Below, piece by piece: positions 14,376 through 22,106 of a stretch of 28,123 nucleotides of DNA. Below the pieces are notes generated by a model, which had not been told where the DNA came from, did no database searches, and was given only the letters and a program-made list of their open reading frames with translations. The translations under genes and the position numbers were made by a program. Each line of letters opens with the position of its first letter. Within the stretch, counting starts at the first letter, position 1. The stretch is from Anaerolineales bacterium UBA5195 (GTDB taxonomy: Bacteria; Chloroflexota; Anaerolineae; Anaerolineales; Villigracilaceae): the NCBI GenBank assembly GCA_002412925.1, contig DHVZ01000092.1:1-28123 (forward strand), written 5' to 3'.

Positions 14376-15797
14376 TTATTTGGTTTCGACAACGCCGGTG
14401 CTGACCACGTCGCCAGCTTTCAAGCCGCTCAAAATCTGGACATTGGCTAGGTCGCGCAAACCGGTCGTGACGGGGGTCAGTTTCAGACTGCCATCTGGCT
14501 GGACGATGAACACAGCGTATGACCCTGCGGAGAGTTCGCGGAGAGCCTGGGCAGGAACCAGGACTGTACCCTTGGCCTCGCCCGCGACAACTTCCACCTC
14601 GGCCGTCATCCCGCTCAGGAACAGTTCCCCACCCTGAGTGGTGTCCAACGTCGCCCAGGCACTGACCGCGGGGGAACCATCCACAGAAGCCAGTTCGGGG
14701 TCAATCCGCTCGATGACGCCTTCAAAAACCTGGTCAGGGTAGGCATCAAAGGTGACGCGCACCGGCAGACCGGCTTTCATCTGTCCCAGGTCAGTTTCTT
14801 CAACATAAAAGTGCAGGTACATCGCATCGGTTGAAATTGTCACAACGGGTGAGGTGCTCACTGATTGGCCGACCGCCGCGCTAACTTCTGTCACCAGTCC
14901 GGCATTCGGAGCCGCCAGGTTCGCACCCTCCAGCGTCAGTTGGGCCGATTTCACATCCAGGCAGGCCTGAGTTAGTTTGGAGGTCAAGGTACCCACGGCA
15001 GTCAGGTCGGCACAGGTATCTTGGCTGCTCAGGCGTTCGAAGTAGACATTGGCATCTTCCAGCGCCAGTTCCGCTGTGCGGACTTTCGCGCGCGCCAGGC
15101 TGATATCGTCTGCGGTGGGAGGATTGACTGTCTCAAGCGTTTCATTTGTAACTGTATCTTTATAGGTGTACAGGAAGATTACCGGAACATAATCAGCGCG
15201 ATAGGTGTAGAGGGCCGCATTCAGGCTGCTTTGCGCGCGTTTGACCTGCGCTTCGGCAGAGGTGATTTCAGCAGCCGGGGCATTGGCGGCTTTCTTTTCA
15301 TCCAGCACAGCCTGCGCTTTGGAGAGGGCCAGCTCACTGGTATAGACCGTGGGGCTGATCAGGTATTGCAGGGTGGTAATGGCCGTTTTCAGGTTATCTT
15401 GTGCAGTCAGTCTGGCAATTTCAGCCGCATTCAACGCATCCGGGGAGATCAAAGCTTGCAGGGCCAGTTCCTTGGTCGCCAGTTGCAGGCGGGCGGCGCT
15501 GTCATCCAGCCGCGCCAGTACCTGCCCCTCGGTCACTGTCTGGCCGACTTGGGTATCAACTGTCAGGACGGTCCCGCTCGTTCGAAAACCAAGTTCCACA
15601 CGGCTGGCGGCTACCAGGTTCCCAGCGCCGCTGATTACAATCGACAAATCGCCAGTGCGAGCTTTGGCAGTTTGCAAAGGCGCGGCTTCCGCAGACGCCG
15701 CAGGAGTGCTCCAAACATAATAGGCGCCGGCCACTGCCAGCATTAAGACTATGACGATACCAACCATCACCCAACGATTATTTTTAAACTTGAACAT
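14376..15797 (-). CDS. macA: MacA/HlyD-like periplasmic adaptor protein
   Basis: This membrane-fusion adaptor of 473 residues links the MacB-type permease to the cell exterior. The start ATG at 15797 follows a strong AAAGGAG; the frame back to 15905 is not needed. One N-terminal membrane helix (about 10-29) is followed by a biotinyl/lipoyl half-motif (ISGAGNLVAASRVELGFRTS, GQTVTEGQVLARLDD). A long helical hairpin and the returning lipoyl half (AAPNAGLVTEVSAAVGQSVS) come next, then a beta-barrel (VRVTFDAYPDQVFEGVIERI) and the membrane-proximal domain ending VVSTGVVETK. The hairpin is interrupted by an unusual insert with Tyr-rich and Cys residues (YTYRADYVPVIFLYTYKD and later DTCADL). It is the first gene of the operon, with a promoter-like sequence upstream. 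Gram-positive-type and Chloroflexota MacA proteins often lack an outer-membrane partner, and none is seen here. Confidence 0.9.
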   Translation of the reverse strand: MFKFKNNRWVMVGIVIVLMLAVAGAYYVWSTPAASAEAAPLQTAKARTGDLSIVISGAGNLVAASRVELGFRTSGTVLTVDTQVGQTVTEGQVLARLDDSAARLQLATKELALQALISPDALNAAEIARLTAQDNLKTAITTLQYLISPTVYTSELALSKAQAVLDEKKAANAPAAEITSAEAQVKRAQSSLNAALYTYRADYVPVIFLYTYKDTVTNETLETVNPPTADDISLARAKVRTAELALEDANVYFERLSSQDTCADLTAVGTLTSKLTQACLDVKSAQLTLEGANLAAPNAGLVTEVSAAVGQSVSTSPVVTISTDAMYLHFYVEETDLGQMKAGLPVRVTFDAYPDQVFEGVIERIDPELASVDGSPAVSAWATLDTTQGGELFLSGMTAEVEVVAGEAKGTVLVPAQALRELSAGSYAVFIVQPDGSLKLTPVTTGLRDLANVQILSGLKAGDVVSTGVVETK

Positions 15798-15863
15798 GGC
15801 TTTCTCCTTTGGAACATATCTATTGATCAATTTATTGAAGGATACCAACCGCATATGAAGAGA

Positions 15864-15892
15864 ATGTAAAGAATAGCGAAAGAAGCTGTCAA
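15864..15892 (-). promoter_or_regulatory. Likely promoter of the macA operon
   Basis: On the minus strand TTGACA (15892-15887) is followed by a 17-bp spacer and TTACAT (15869-15864), about 65 bases before the macA start. The -35 is perfect and the -10 is moderate. Confidence 0.6.
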
Positions 15893-15925
15893 GAAAAGAC
15901 GCCATTTAAGGGTGTACTTATGGAC

Positions 15926-15961
15926 ATAAAAAGCAGCCCTGGCATTAGACCAGGACTGCTT
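15926..15961 (-). terminator. Terminator of the DUF2202-polyferredoxin operon
   Basis: On the minus strand AAGCAGTCCTGG and CCAGGGCTGCTT form a 12-bp stem with one G-T pair, followed by TTTTTATG. It lies 23 bases after the last gene and separates the two minus-strand operons. Confidence 0.82.
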
Positions 15962-15983
15962 CAATAAAGATCAGCTTGGTTAA

Positions 15984-16430
15984 TTAGTGATTTCCACCGC
16001 CCTTGCCATTTCCACCCGCCCAGGCTGGACGGCCAGTCGCGGCATCCCGGAAGGTGTAAACCTGACCACTATCCAGCGTTACTGTGACGGCACTGAAAAG
16101 GCCCAGATCGTTAAGGAAACCAACGATTGTGACGTTTTCGCCAACTTGCGGCGCAAAACCAACAGATTGGTTGTAGCGCGAATTTCCAAGTTGAACGGAA
16201 ATGGTCTGACCCTCAGCCGTGATGATAGTCAAGCCCACCTGATCGTAAGCGCTGACTTTGCCATACAAGTTTGTCACGAGAATTGATTCGCTGCTTGCCG
16301 TCTCGCCATGCTTGCCTTTGCCCTGCCCCCCTCCGCCAGTTTGCCACCAGCCTAGGGCAGTGAGAGTCAGAATGCCGCCAAAAATGACCACCAGGATACT
16401 GGCCCCAACCATTTTAGAATTCAGCTTCAT
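15984..16430 (-). CDS. Membrane-anchored small beta-domain protein with GRPAWAGG tail
   Basis: I do not recognise a named function. The 148-residue protein has one N-terminal membrane helix (about 8-28), a Gly-rich linker, and a beta-rich domain of about 90 residues. That domain resembles small OB-fold or DUF5666-like modules (GKVSAYDQVGLTIITAEGQT, FAPQVGENVTIVGF). It is nearly the same as the C-terminal domain of the DUF2202 protein at 17364-18512, including the identical final 16 residues GRPAWAGGNGKGGGNH. Its ATG overlaps the stop of the polyferredoxin gene (ATGA), so it is made with it. It probably acts outside the membrane next to the polyferredoxin. Gene duplication of the domain inside one operon is clear at the DNA level. 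Confidence 0.82.
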   Translation of the reverse strand: MKLNSKMVGASILVVIFGGILTLTALGWWQTGGGGQGKGKHGETASSESILVTNLYGKVSAYDQVGLTIITAEGQTISVQLGNSRYNQSVGFAPQVGENVTIVGFLNDLGLFSAVTVTLDSGQVYTFRDAATGRPAWAGGNGKGGGNH

Positions 16431-17278
16431 GGACGGCCTCCAGTCCCTAAAAATACCGTTTCTTTAACCGGGCAGCAGCCCTCGGAGGTGCATTCCAGAC
16501 AGGTGATGCACTGATGGTCACGGATAACCGTTTTTTGACTAATATCAATGTTCATTGGGCAAAGGGTCGAACAGGCATCGCCGCGATGCCTGCAGGTATC
16601 CTCATGGCGGCGAATAGTAAAAATCCGAATCAGGTTGGATAGGCCGAGCAAAGCCCCAAACGGGCAGGCATATTTACACCACGGCCGTTCCACAAAAAAG
16701 CTCAGAAGTAGTGTCGCTTCCAGGATCAGCAGGGCTGGAGCCGCAGCTTCGCCAGTCCAAAAGTGGAATAAAGCAAAATAGGGATCGTACTCTTGAAAAA
16801 CAAGCCTCGCGCTCATGATGGTGGCGTATAAAACCCAGGCCAGGACGATGTAACGGGTATAGCGCAAAAGCGCATCCAGGCTGGCCGGGACGAAATGGTT
16901 ATAACGCTTGGCGCCCAACCATTGTCGTCCCAATTTGCCAAGCCACTCTTGTATTGTTCCCAGCGGGCAGATCCAACCACAGAAAACCGGTCCAAAAAGT
17001 ACAGATAGGATCATTACCAAACCCAGCAAAAACACCGCCGAAACCCGTATTTTTTGAATCAGTTCACCAGTCATGAGCAGTTGGGCCAGGGTTTCCACCC
17101 CGCCAAAGGGGCAGATGGCGTGCAGCGAGACGTTCTCCAAGAAGGGCAGACCACTGCCGTTCTTGATAAGAGTATGGTTAATGCTGATCAGCGCAATCAA
17201 GGCAAGAAACAGGATTTGCAGCATTTTACGTGGCCAGATACTGCGCTTACGAAAAAACTGTACTCTTGGTAGTTTCAT
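16427..17278 (-). CDS. NapH/NosR/YccM-like membrane polyferredoxin
   Basis: This 283-residue membrane iron-sulfur protein belongs to the group that moves electrons from the quinone side to periplasmic partners. About five membrane helices carry the family motifs CPFGG (57-61), CGWICPLGTIQEWLG (101-115) and CKYACPFGALLGL (202-214). The C-terminal ferredoxin-like part has C258, C261, C264 and C269/270 for one 4Fe-4S cluster. The preceding site reads C230-x6-C237-x3-C241-P, with one Cys fewer than usual, so that cluster may be altered. The ATG at 17278 follows AGGATAT. It sits between two proteins sharing an exported domain, which suggests a three-part redox unit. A NosR-type FMN domain is missing. 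Confidence 0.87.
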   Translation of the reverse strand: MKLPRVQFFRKRSIWPRKMLQILFLALIALISINHTLIKNGSGLPFLENVSLHAICPFGGVETLAQLLMTGELIQKIRVSAVFLLGLVMILSVLFGPVFCGWICPLGTIQEWLGKLGRQWLGAKRYNHFVPASLDALLRYTRYIVLAWVLYATIMSARLVFQEYDPYFALFHFWTGEAAAPALLILEATLLLSFFVERPWCKYACPFGALLGLSNLIRIFTIRRHEDTCRHRGDACSTLCPMNIDISQKTVIRDHQCITCLECTSEGCCPVKETVFLGTGGRP

Positions 17279-17299
17279 CAAATATCCTTTTAGTGTAGT

Positions 17300-17334
17300 C
17301 AGGGTAACTGCTCAACTCGCCGACAGTTACCCTG
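17300..17334 (-). other. Hairpin between the DUF2202 and polyferredoxin genes
   Basis: CAGGGTAACTG (17300-17310) and CAGTTACCCTG (17324-17334) form a perfect 11-bp stem. There is no T-run after it on the minus strand, so it is more likely an mRNA-stabilising or processing hairpin than a terminator. Confidence 0.55.
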
Positions 17335-17363
17335 TAATTCACCAGTCGTTTGGAGTGCTGCGC

Positions 17364-18512
17364 TTAATGATTTCCGCCGCCTTTGCCGTTCCCGCCCGCC
17401 CAGGCCGGGCGTCCGCTGGCATCGCGGAAAGTGTAGACCTGGCCGGTGCCGTCGAGCGTGACTGTGATGGCGCTCAACAAACCCTGTTCACCGGGGAAAC
17501 CGTAGACCGTTACACCTTCACCAACCTGCGGGGCAAAACCCAGGCCAGATGCGAAGTTCTGGTTGCCAAGTTGCACGCCCAGCACCTGCCCATCAGCCGT
17601 TTGGATGGTCAACGTGCCGTAATCGAAGGCACTGACTGTACCGTGGAAAGTGCTCGCCCCACTCAGATTCGCTTGCGCCTGCATCTGTGGCACGCCAAAT
17701 CCATTTGCATTGCCTGCGCTGTTCTGTCCGCCGCGCTTGCCATTGCCCTGGCCGTTGCTGCCCTGAGCATTACCCTGGCCGCCATTGCCGTTACCAGTTG
17801 CCCCGCTCAGAATGCTGTTCAGCATCTCTGTGGTCAAATACTGGGCGGTGTAAGCCGTACCAACTTGGTTGGAATAGGCGCCAGCGAAGGCTTTCAGGTG
17901 GTTGTACGAACCACTCAGCAGGTTGTTGTAAACCTGTTGGATGTCGGCATTGTCGGTCTCAGCCAGGCGGGTTTGCAGGTCAAGGATGTCGATCTCCTCA
18001 ATTGCGCCGCCAACCTTGAGCGCCTCGGCTACTGACTGGCTGCCCTGTGCCACAAGGGTGGTGTACAGGTCTTGCAGTTTAGCATCGGTAAAGACACCGG
18101 GAGCTTGCGCCGGGTCGGTCAGGTTGTAGCGGGTCAGCAGCAAGGCGATTTCATCCATGTGCATCTGCTCGCTGGCAGCGATGTTCTGGAAGGTAGTCAC
18201 GCCCCAAACCTCATACAGTTTGGTATACACGTCGCGAGCGAGTTTTTCCTCTTCGCGCATGAACAACAACGCGGCGGCTTCGTCAGCGTTCAAATCGGAA
18301 GCGGGAAGGTCAAGTACGTTTGTGCCGGTTCCATTCCCGGTGCCGGTCGCGCCAGCGCCGCCCTGACCATTGCCGAAGTTCCCATTATTATTGCCAGCCG
18401 CCGGGGCGGCAATTCCACCCGCCGCATTCACTCCGATAACGTTGTAGGCCGCGGTTCCGATTGCCACCACCAGAATGGCTGTGAATATCCCGATCAAAAT
18501 GTTCTTTAACAT
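17364..18512 (-). CDS. DUF2202 ferritin-like protein with C-terminal beta-domain
   Basis: This 382-residue exported or anchored protein has a signal/membrane helix (about 5-25), then a low-complexity Gly/Asn stretch. A DUF2202 ferritin-like four-helix domain follows (about 65-215). Likely metal ligands are the EEEK run (87-90), E115 and H118 in SEQMHMDE, E172/E173 and H205 in GSYNHLKAF. A second Gly/Asn-rich linker leads to a beta-domain (about 285-382) shared with the protein at 15984-16430, ending in the same GRPAWAGGNGKGGGNH tail. The ATG at 18512 has AGGAG at the right distance. It leads the operon with the polyferredoxin. The DUF2202 reaction is not established; a di-iron site is inferred from the fold. 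Its leader is duplicated at 10912-11033. Confidence 0.88.
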   Translation of the reverse strand: MLKNILIGIFTAILVVAIGTAAYNVIGVNAAGGIAAPAAGNNNGNFGNGQGGAGATGTGNGTGTNVLDLPASDLNADEAAALLFMREEEKLARDVYTKLYEVWGVTTFQNIAASEQMHMDEIALLLTRYNLTDPAQAPGVFTDAKLQDLYTTLVAQGSQSVAEALKVGGAIEEIDILDLQTRLAETDNADIQQVYNNLLSGSYNHLKAFAGAYSNQVGTAYTAQYLTTEMLNSILSGATGNGNGGQGNAQGSNGQGNGKRGGQNSAGNANGFGVPQMQAQANLSGASTFHGTVSAFDYGTLTIQTADGQVLGVQLGNQNFASGLGFAPQVGEGVTVYGFPGEQGLLSAITVTLDGTGQVYTFRDASGRPAWAGGNGKGGGNH

Positions 18513-18515
18513 GGT

Positions 18516-18602
18516 TTTCTCCTAGAAAGTTTGTTTTTGAATTTGGAAGTTGCTGGTTTGCAACCTTGAACCTATCCTAGCAACCAAGTGTAAAGAGAAA
18601 TT
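18516..18602 (-). promoter_or_regulatory. Leader of the DUF2202 operon with conserved inverted repeat
   Basis: The region contains GTTGC-N6-GCAAC (18549-18564), conserved in the orphan copy at 10974-10989 although the 6 central bases differ. Conservation of the arms in two diverged copies suggests a protein-binding site. A clear -35/-10 pair is not obvious; TTTACA and TAGGAT occur upstream of the repeat. Confidence 0.55.
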
Positions 18603-18680
18603 AAACTTTCGAAAAAGAATGTGCGAAGTTTTGGTCGCTGAATGTTTACCAAACCTTCACATTTTCTTTTCACAATGTAC

Positions 18681-18718
18681 AAGTTGAGTTGTTATAAACA
18701 CTGAACTCAACTTTTTTA
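18681..18718 (+). terminator. Terminator-like hairpin in the cytochrome b leader
   Basis: AAGTTGAGTT (18681-18690) and AACTCAACTT (18704-18713) form a perfect 10-bp stem followed by TTTTTATTT. It ends about 17 bases before the cytochrome b start, pointing into it. This could be an attenuator or could insulate the operon. Confidence 0.65.
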
Positions 18719-18734
18719 TTTCCCTGGAGTAACC

Positions 18735-20132
18735 ATGACAGACCAAATCCCCGAACCATCCATTTTTGAACGGATGCGCAGCCGCCTTGGCCCAGGCGAA
18801 CCCCCCAGCGATGACCGTGGTCGTATGAAAATGGTGCTGGACAGCCTGATCCTGCACCTGCACCCCGCCAAAGTCCCCGACCGCACCCTGCGTTGGACGT
18901 ACACCTGGGGATTGGGAGGGCTGGCTACCGTATTGATGACAATCCTGGCCCTGACCGGCGTTGTTCTGCTAAACAACTACACCCCCGCCGCCCCGCAGGC
19001 CTATCTCAATATTCTTGAGCTCAACAGCAACGTCTGGTTTGGCGAACTGATCCGCAACCTGCACCACTGGAGCGCCAACCTGCTGATTGTGGTGGCAGTG
19101 CTTCACCTGATCCGTGTTTTTGTCACCGGCGCATACCGCCCGCCGCGCGAACTGAACTGGCTGATCGGCGTGGCCATGCTCCTCCTGGTGATTGGCGCGA
19201 ACTTTACTGGCTACCTGCTGCCCTGGGATCAATTGGCCTATTGGGCCATCACGGTCGGTACAAGTATCATCAGTTACATCCCGTTGGTTGGGAATTGGCT
19301 GACCCGCCTGATCCTCGGCGGCCCGGAAGTTGGTCCGAACACCCTGTTGAACTTCTATTCCATGCACATTGCGCTCATTCCGCTGCTGATTTTCGGGCTG
19401 ATGATGTATCACTTCTGGCGGGTGCGCAAAGATGGCGGCCTGAGCATTCCCAAAAGCCTGGACGAATTAGAAACAGGCGTGGAACCGAAGCTGGAACGCC
19501 TGACCACCATCCCCAACCTGGTGCAGAAGGAACTCATCTACGCCGTAGCCTGGATTGCCGCGATTTTGATTTTTGCCATGCTGGTTCCGGCCCCGCTCGA
19601 AGGCATCGCCAACCCTGACCTTTCACCCAACCCAGCCAAAGCACCCTGGTATTTCATGGGCTTGCAAGAAATGCTCCTGCACTTCCACCCACTGGTTGGT
19701 GCAATTGTCATCCCCGGCCTGGCCGTTACCGGGATTTTCCTGCTGCCATTCTTTGATCTTAACCCCAAAAGCGTGGGGGTTTATTTCCGCTCCCGCCGCG
19801 GACGCGCCCTGACGCTGCTCGCCACTGGCCTGGCCCTGCTCGCCACTCCCGCCTGGGTACTGCTCGACGAATACCTGCTTGATTGGACCGGTTGGCTCTC
19901 CACCTGGCCGAGTGTCATCTCCAATGGCCTGATCCCCCTGGCTGTTCTGGCCCTGCCTCTGATCCTGCTCGATGATTGGGTCAAAAAGTCCTTCCAGGCC
20001 GATACCGAGGAACGGGTCTTGTTCCTGGCGACTTTCCTGTTCGTCGCTTTTGTGGTTCTCACCGGTGTAGGCATCTTTTTCCGAGGCCCCGGCATGGCGC
20101 TGTATTTACCGTGGAATATGCCAATTCAATAG
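18735..20132 (+). CDS. Cytochrome b of a bc-type complex (fused b6 and subunit IV)
   Basis: This is the quinol-oxidising core of a cytochrome bc complex, passing electrons to the Rieske protein encoded next. The 465-residue protein joins a b6-like half (about 50-230) to a subunit-IV-like half (about 255-460). Haem ligands are H110/H124 and H211/H226; the spacings of 14 and 15 are the b6 type. FTGYLLPWDQLAYWA (157-171) is the quinol-site region. The equivalent of the PEWY motif reads APWY (303-306), so the glutamate used in many complexes is replaced. A hydrophilic N-terminal tail (1-50) precedes the first helix. The ATG at 18735 has GGAG upstream. No separate petD gene exists, consistent with the fusion. 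Confidence 0.93.
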   Translation: MTDQIPEPSIFERMRSRLGPGEPPSDDRGRMKMVLDSLILHLHPAKVPDRTLRWTYTWGLGGLATVLMTILALTGVVLLNNYTPAAPQAYLNILELNSNVWFGELIRNLHHWSANLLIVVAVLHLIRVFVTGAYRPPRELNWLIGVAMLLLVIGANFTGYLLPWDQLAYWAITVGTSIISYIPLVGNWLTRLILGGPEVGPNTLLNFYSMHIALIPLLIFGLMMYHFWRVRKDGGLSIPKSLDELETGVEPKLERLTTIPNLVQKELIYAVAWIAAILIFAMLVPAPLEGIANPDLSPNPAKAPWYFMGLQEMLLHFHPLVGAIVIPGLAVTGIFLLPFFDLNPKSVGVYFRSRRGRALTLLATGLALLATPAWVLLDEYLLDWTGWLSTWPSVISNGLIPLAVLALPLILLDDWVKKSFQADTEERVLFLATFLFVAFVVLTGVGIFFRGPGMALYLPWNMPIQ

Positions 20133-20189
20133 TGAACAGTAATCAGTCACGAAACACGCAACACTGATTACTAAAAAACGGAGTTCATC

Positions 20190-20699
20190 ATGTCCGAAAC
20201 TACCCCTCCCACCACCTCCCGCCGCGACTTCCTGAAACTGACCTGGGCCTTCTTTGGCGGCATCGCCACCCTCGAAATCGCCGGAATTGCCATCGCCTAT
20301 CTGCAGCCTCAACTGGCCGAAGGCGAGTTTGGTTCCATCATCAACGCTGGAGCCGTGGATGATTTCCCACCCAATTCCGTCACGCACCTCACCAACGGGC
20401 GTTTCTACATTGTCCGCCTCGGCGATGGCGGCTTCCTGGCGGTTTACCATCGCTGCACCCATCTCGGCTGCACCGTGCCCTGGGATGCAAACCAGGGTAA
20501 ATTCATCTGCCCCTGCCACAGTTCCGAGTTCGACATGCCAGGCGCCGTCAAGAACCCGCCCGCCCCGCGCCCGCTCGATTTGTTCGCTGTCTCCATTGTC
20601 GATGGCAACGTTCAGGTCGATACCAACACGCCTATCCAACGCCAAACTTACGAAACCGCCCAGGTGGTGTACCCAAAATCGGGCACGGTGTATCCATGA
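20190..20699 (+). CDS. Rieske iron-sulfur protein of the bc-type complex
   Basis: This 169-residue protein holds the 2Fe-2S cluster that takes electrons from quinol. The two Rieske boxes are CTHLGC (89-94) and CPCHSSEF (107-114). Predicted ligands are C89, H91, C107 and H110, and C94 and C109 can form the disulfide. The N terminus SRRDFLKLTW followed by a hydrophobic stretch (18-38) is a Tat signal that stays as membrane anchor. The start follows GGAG in AACGGAGTTCATC. The stop overlaps the ATG of the cytochrome c gene (ATGA), so expression is coupled. All cluster residues are present. Confidence 0.95.
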   Translation: MSETTPPTTSRRDFLKLTWAFFGGIATLEIAGIAIAYLQPQLAEGEFGSIINAGAVDDFPPNSVTHLTNGRFYIVRLGDGGFLAVYHRCTHLGCTVPWDANQGKFICPCHSSEFDMPGAVKNPPAPRPLDLFAVSIVDGNVQVDTNTPIQRQTYETAQVVYPKSGTVYP

Positions 20700-22033
20700 A
20701 CGAAACCCGCACCCAACGTCTCGAAATCCTGATTGGCACCCTCGCCACCGGCCTGATTGTGCTGGCCCTGGCCCTTTATATCCTGCTCGAACCCACGCGC
20801 ATCGTAACCGCACAGAACGAGACCCTCGCCATCCAACTCGATGACGCCATGAGCCTGTACGCTGAAAACTGCTCCCTTTGTCACGGCCTGCAGGGTGAAG
20901 GCCTCGGCTCCATCCCTGCGCTCAACAACCTCACCCTCCAAACCATGGACACCGCTGACCTCTTCAAAATCATTGCGCGCGGACGCTTCAATACCTCCAT
21001 GCCCGCCTGGAGCCAGGAGGACGACGGCCCGCTCAGCGATTATCAAATTGACGAACTGGTAAATTTGATCGTCGCTGGGGATTGGAACGCCACCAAAGAC
21101 CGGGTTGTCAACCTGGGACTGGCTCCACTCGTGCCCTTCACCACTGACCCAGACTCTGTTTTGCTGGAACAAGTCGGGGCTCTGCCCGATGGCGCCACCC
21201 TGCAAACCGCGATCAAGATTTTCTCCGCCCAATGCGTTTCCTGTCATGGGGCCGATGGATTGGGGACGAAAATCGCCCCCGCGCTAAATGACCCGCTCGT
21301 GCGCGAGAAAACCGCCGATGAACTGACCCGTACCCTCACCTTTGGTTCGGCTGGAACATTGATGGCAGGCTGGAACAACGCTCTCGCCCCTGATGAAATT
21401 GCCGCAATGGTAACCCTTGTTCAACGTTGGGACGAAATTCCCACAGGAACCATCCCCGCGCCGATCGTGCCGATTTCCACCACGGCCGAATCCATCGCTT
21501 TAGGCAGTGACCTGTACGCCGCCAACTGTTCCCGCTGTCACGGGCCAGAAGGGCAGGGAACCCAGCGCGCGCCTTCGCTGAATGTCAAATCCGTCCTGAC
21601 AAATACCAGCGACCAGGCTTTGCAGCAAATCATTACCAACGGGGTGCCTGGCACTGCCATGCCTGCCTGGGGCGCACGCATGACCGACGTTGATATCCAG
21701 GCCATCGTCGGCTTCATCCGCCAGTGGGAAGCCACAGCCCCCGAAGTAGCCAGCCCGGTGCGGGGCGGGGGCGGTCCGCCCTGGGCGCGGACAACGACAA
21801 CAAACGGTACTACGGCCACAGGCAGAACGAACCAACCGTTAGCCAATGGAACTACCACTGGGACCGGTCAAGCAGGCATCGATGGGCAAGGCCCTGCCTG
21901 GGCGCAGAACCCAGCCCCGGCCCCGAATCCGCTCGATTGGCGGATCCTGATTGGAATCACCACCCTCCTGGCAATCGCTTTTACGCTTATCGCAATGGGG
22001 TATGCTGGGCTAAAAAAAGTACAACCCGGGTAA
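20696..22033 (+). CDS. Membrane-bound three-haem cytochrome c
   Basis: This protein of 445 residues is the cytochrome c partner of the bc-type complex. It has an N-terminal membrane anchor (about 11-31) and three class I cytochrome c domains. The haem sites are CSLCH (59-63), CVSCH (180-184) and CSRCH (278-282), with likely distal methionines M102, M223 and M322 (TSMPAW, LMAGW, AMPAW). A Thr/Gly-rich linker (about 355-410) leads to a second membrane helix (about 416-436). A tail-anchored triple-haem design of this type replaces cytochrome c1 or f. It overlaps the Rieske stop by 4 bases. Haem attachment would need a maturation system, and the thioredoxin-like gene just downstream is broken. 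Confidence 0.93.
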   Translation: MNETRTQRLEILIGTLATGLIVLALALYILLEPTRIVTAQNETLAIQLDDAMSLYAENCSLCHGLQGEGLGSIPALNNLTLQTMDTADLFKIIARGRFNTSMPAWSQEDDGPLSDYQIDELVNLIVAGDWNATKDRVVNLGLAPLVPFTTDPDSVLLEQVGALPDGATLQTAIKIFSAQCVSCHGADGLGTKIAPALNDPLVREKTADELTRTLTFGSAGTLMAGWNNALAPDEIAAMVTLVQRWDEIPTGTIPAPIVPISTTAESIALGSDLYAANCSRCHGPEGQGTQRAPSLNVKSVLTNTSDQALQQIITNGVPGTAMPAWGARMTDVDIQAIVGFIRQWEATAPEVASPVRGGGGPPWARTTTTNGTTATGRTNQPLANGTTTGTGQAGIDGQGPAWAQNPAPAPNPLDWRILIGITTLLAIAFTLIAMGYAGLKKVQPG

Positions 22034-22065
22034 TTCGTTTTGTATCTGGCTGTTCAAAGGAATCC

Positions 22066-22094
22066 AAACCGGGGTGTTGCCAGCGCCCCGGTTT
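22066..22094. terminator. Hairpin between cytochrome c and the tlpA-like remnant
   Basis: AAACCGGGG (22066-22074) and CCCCGGTTT (22086-22094) form a 9-bp stem between convergent reading directions. The T-run is poor on both strands. Confidence 0.55.
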
Positions 22095-22106
22095 CGCTTT
22101 CGAATT

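Noticed and set aside
15021..15746. 241-codon + strand frame inside the adaptor gene
   Set aside because: It is antisense to a well-supported MacA-like gene and its translation has no domain.
17300..17334. Rho-independent terminator between DUF2202 and polyferredoxin genes
   Set aside because: The stem is perfect but no T-run follows on the minus strand; kept only as a hairpin of unknown role.
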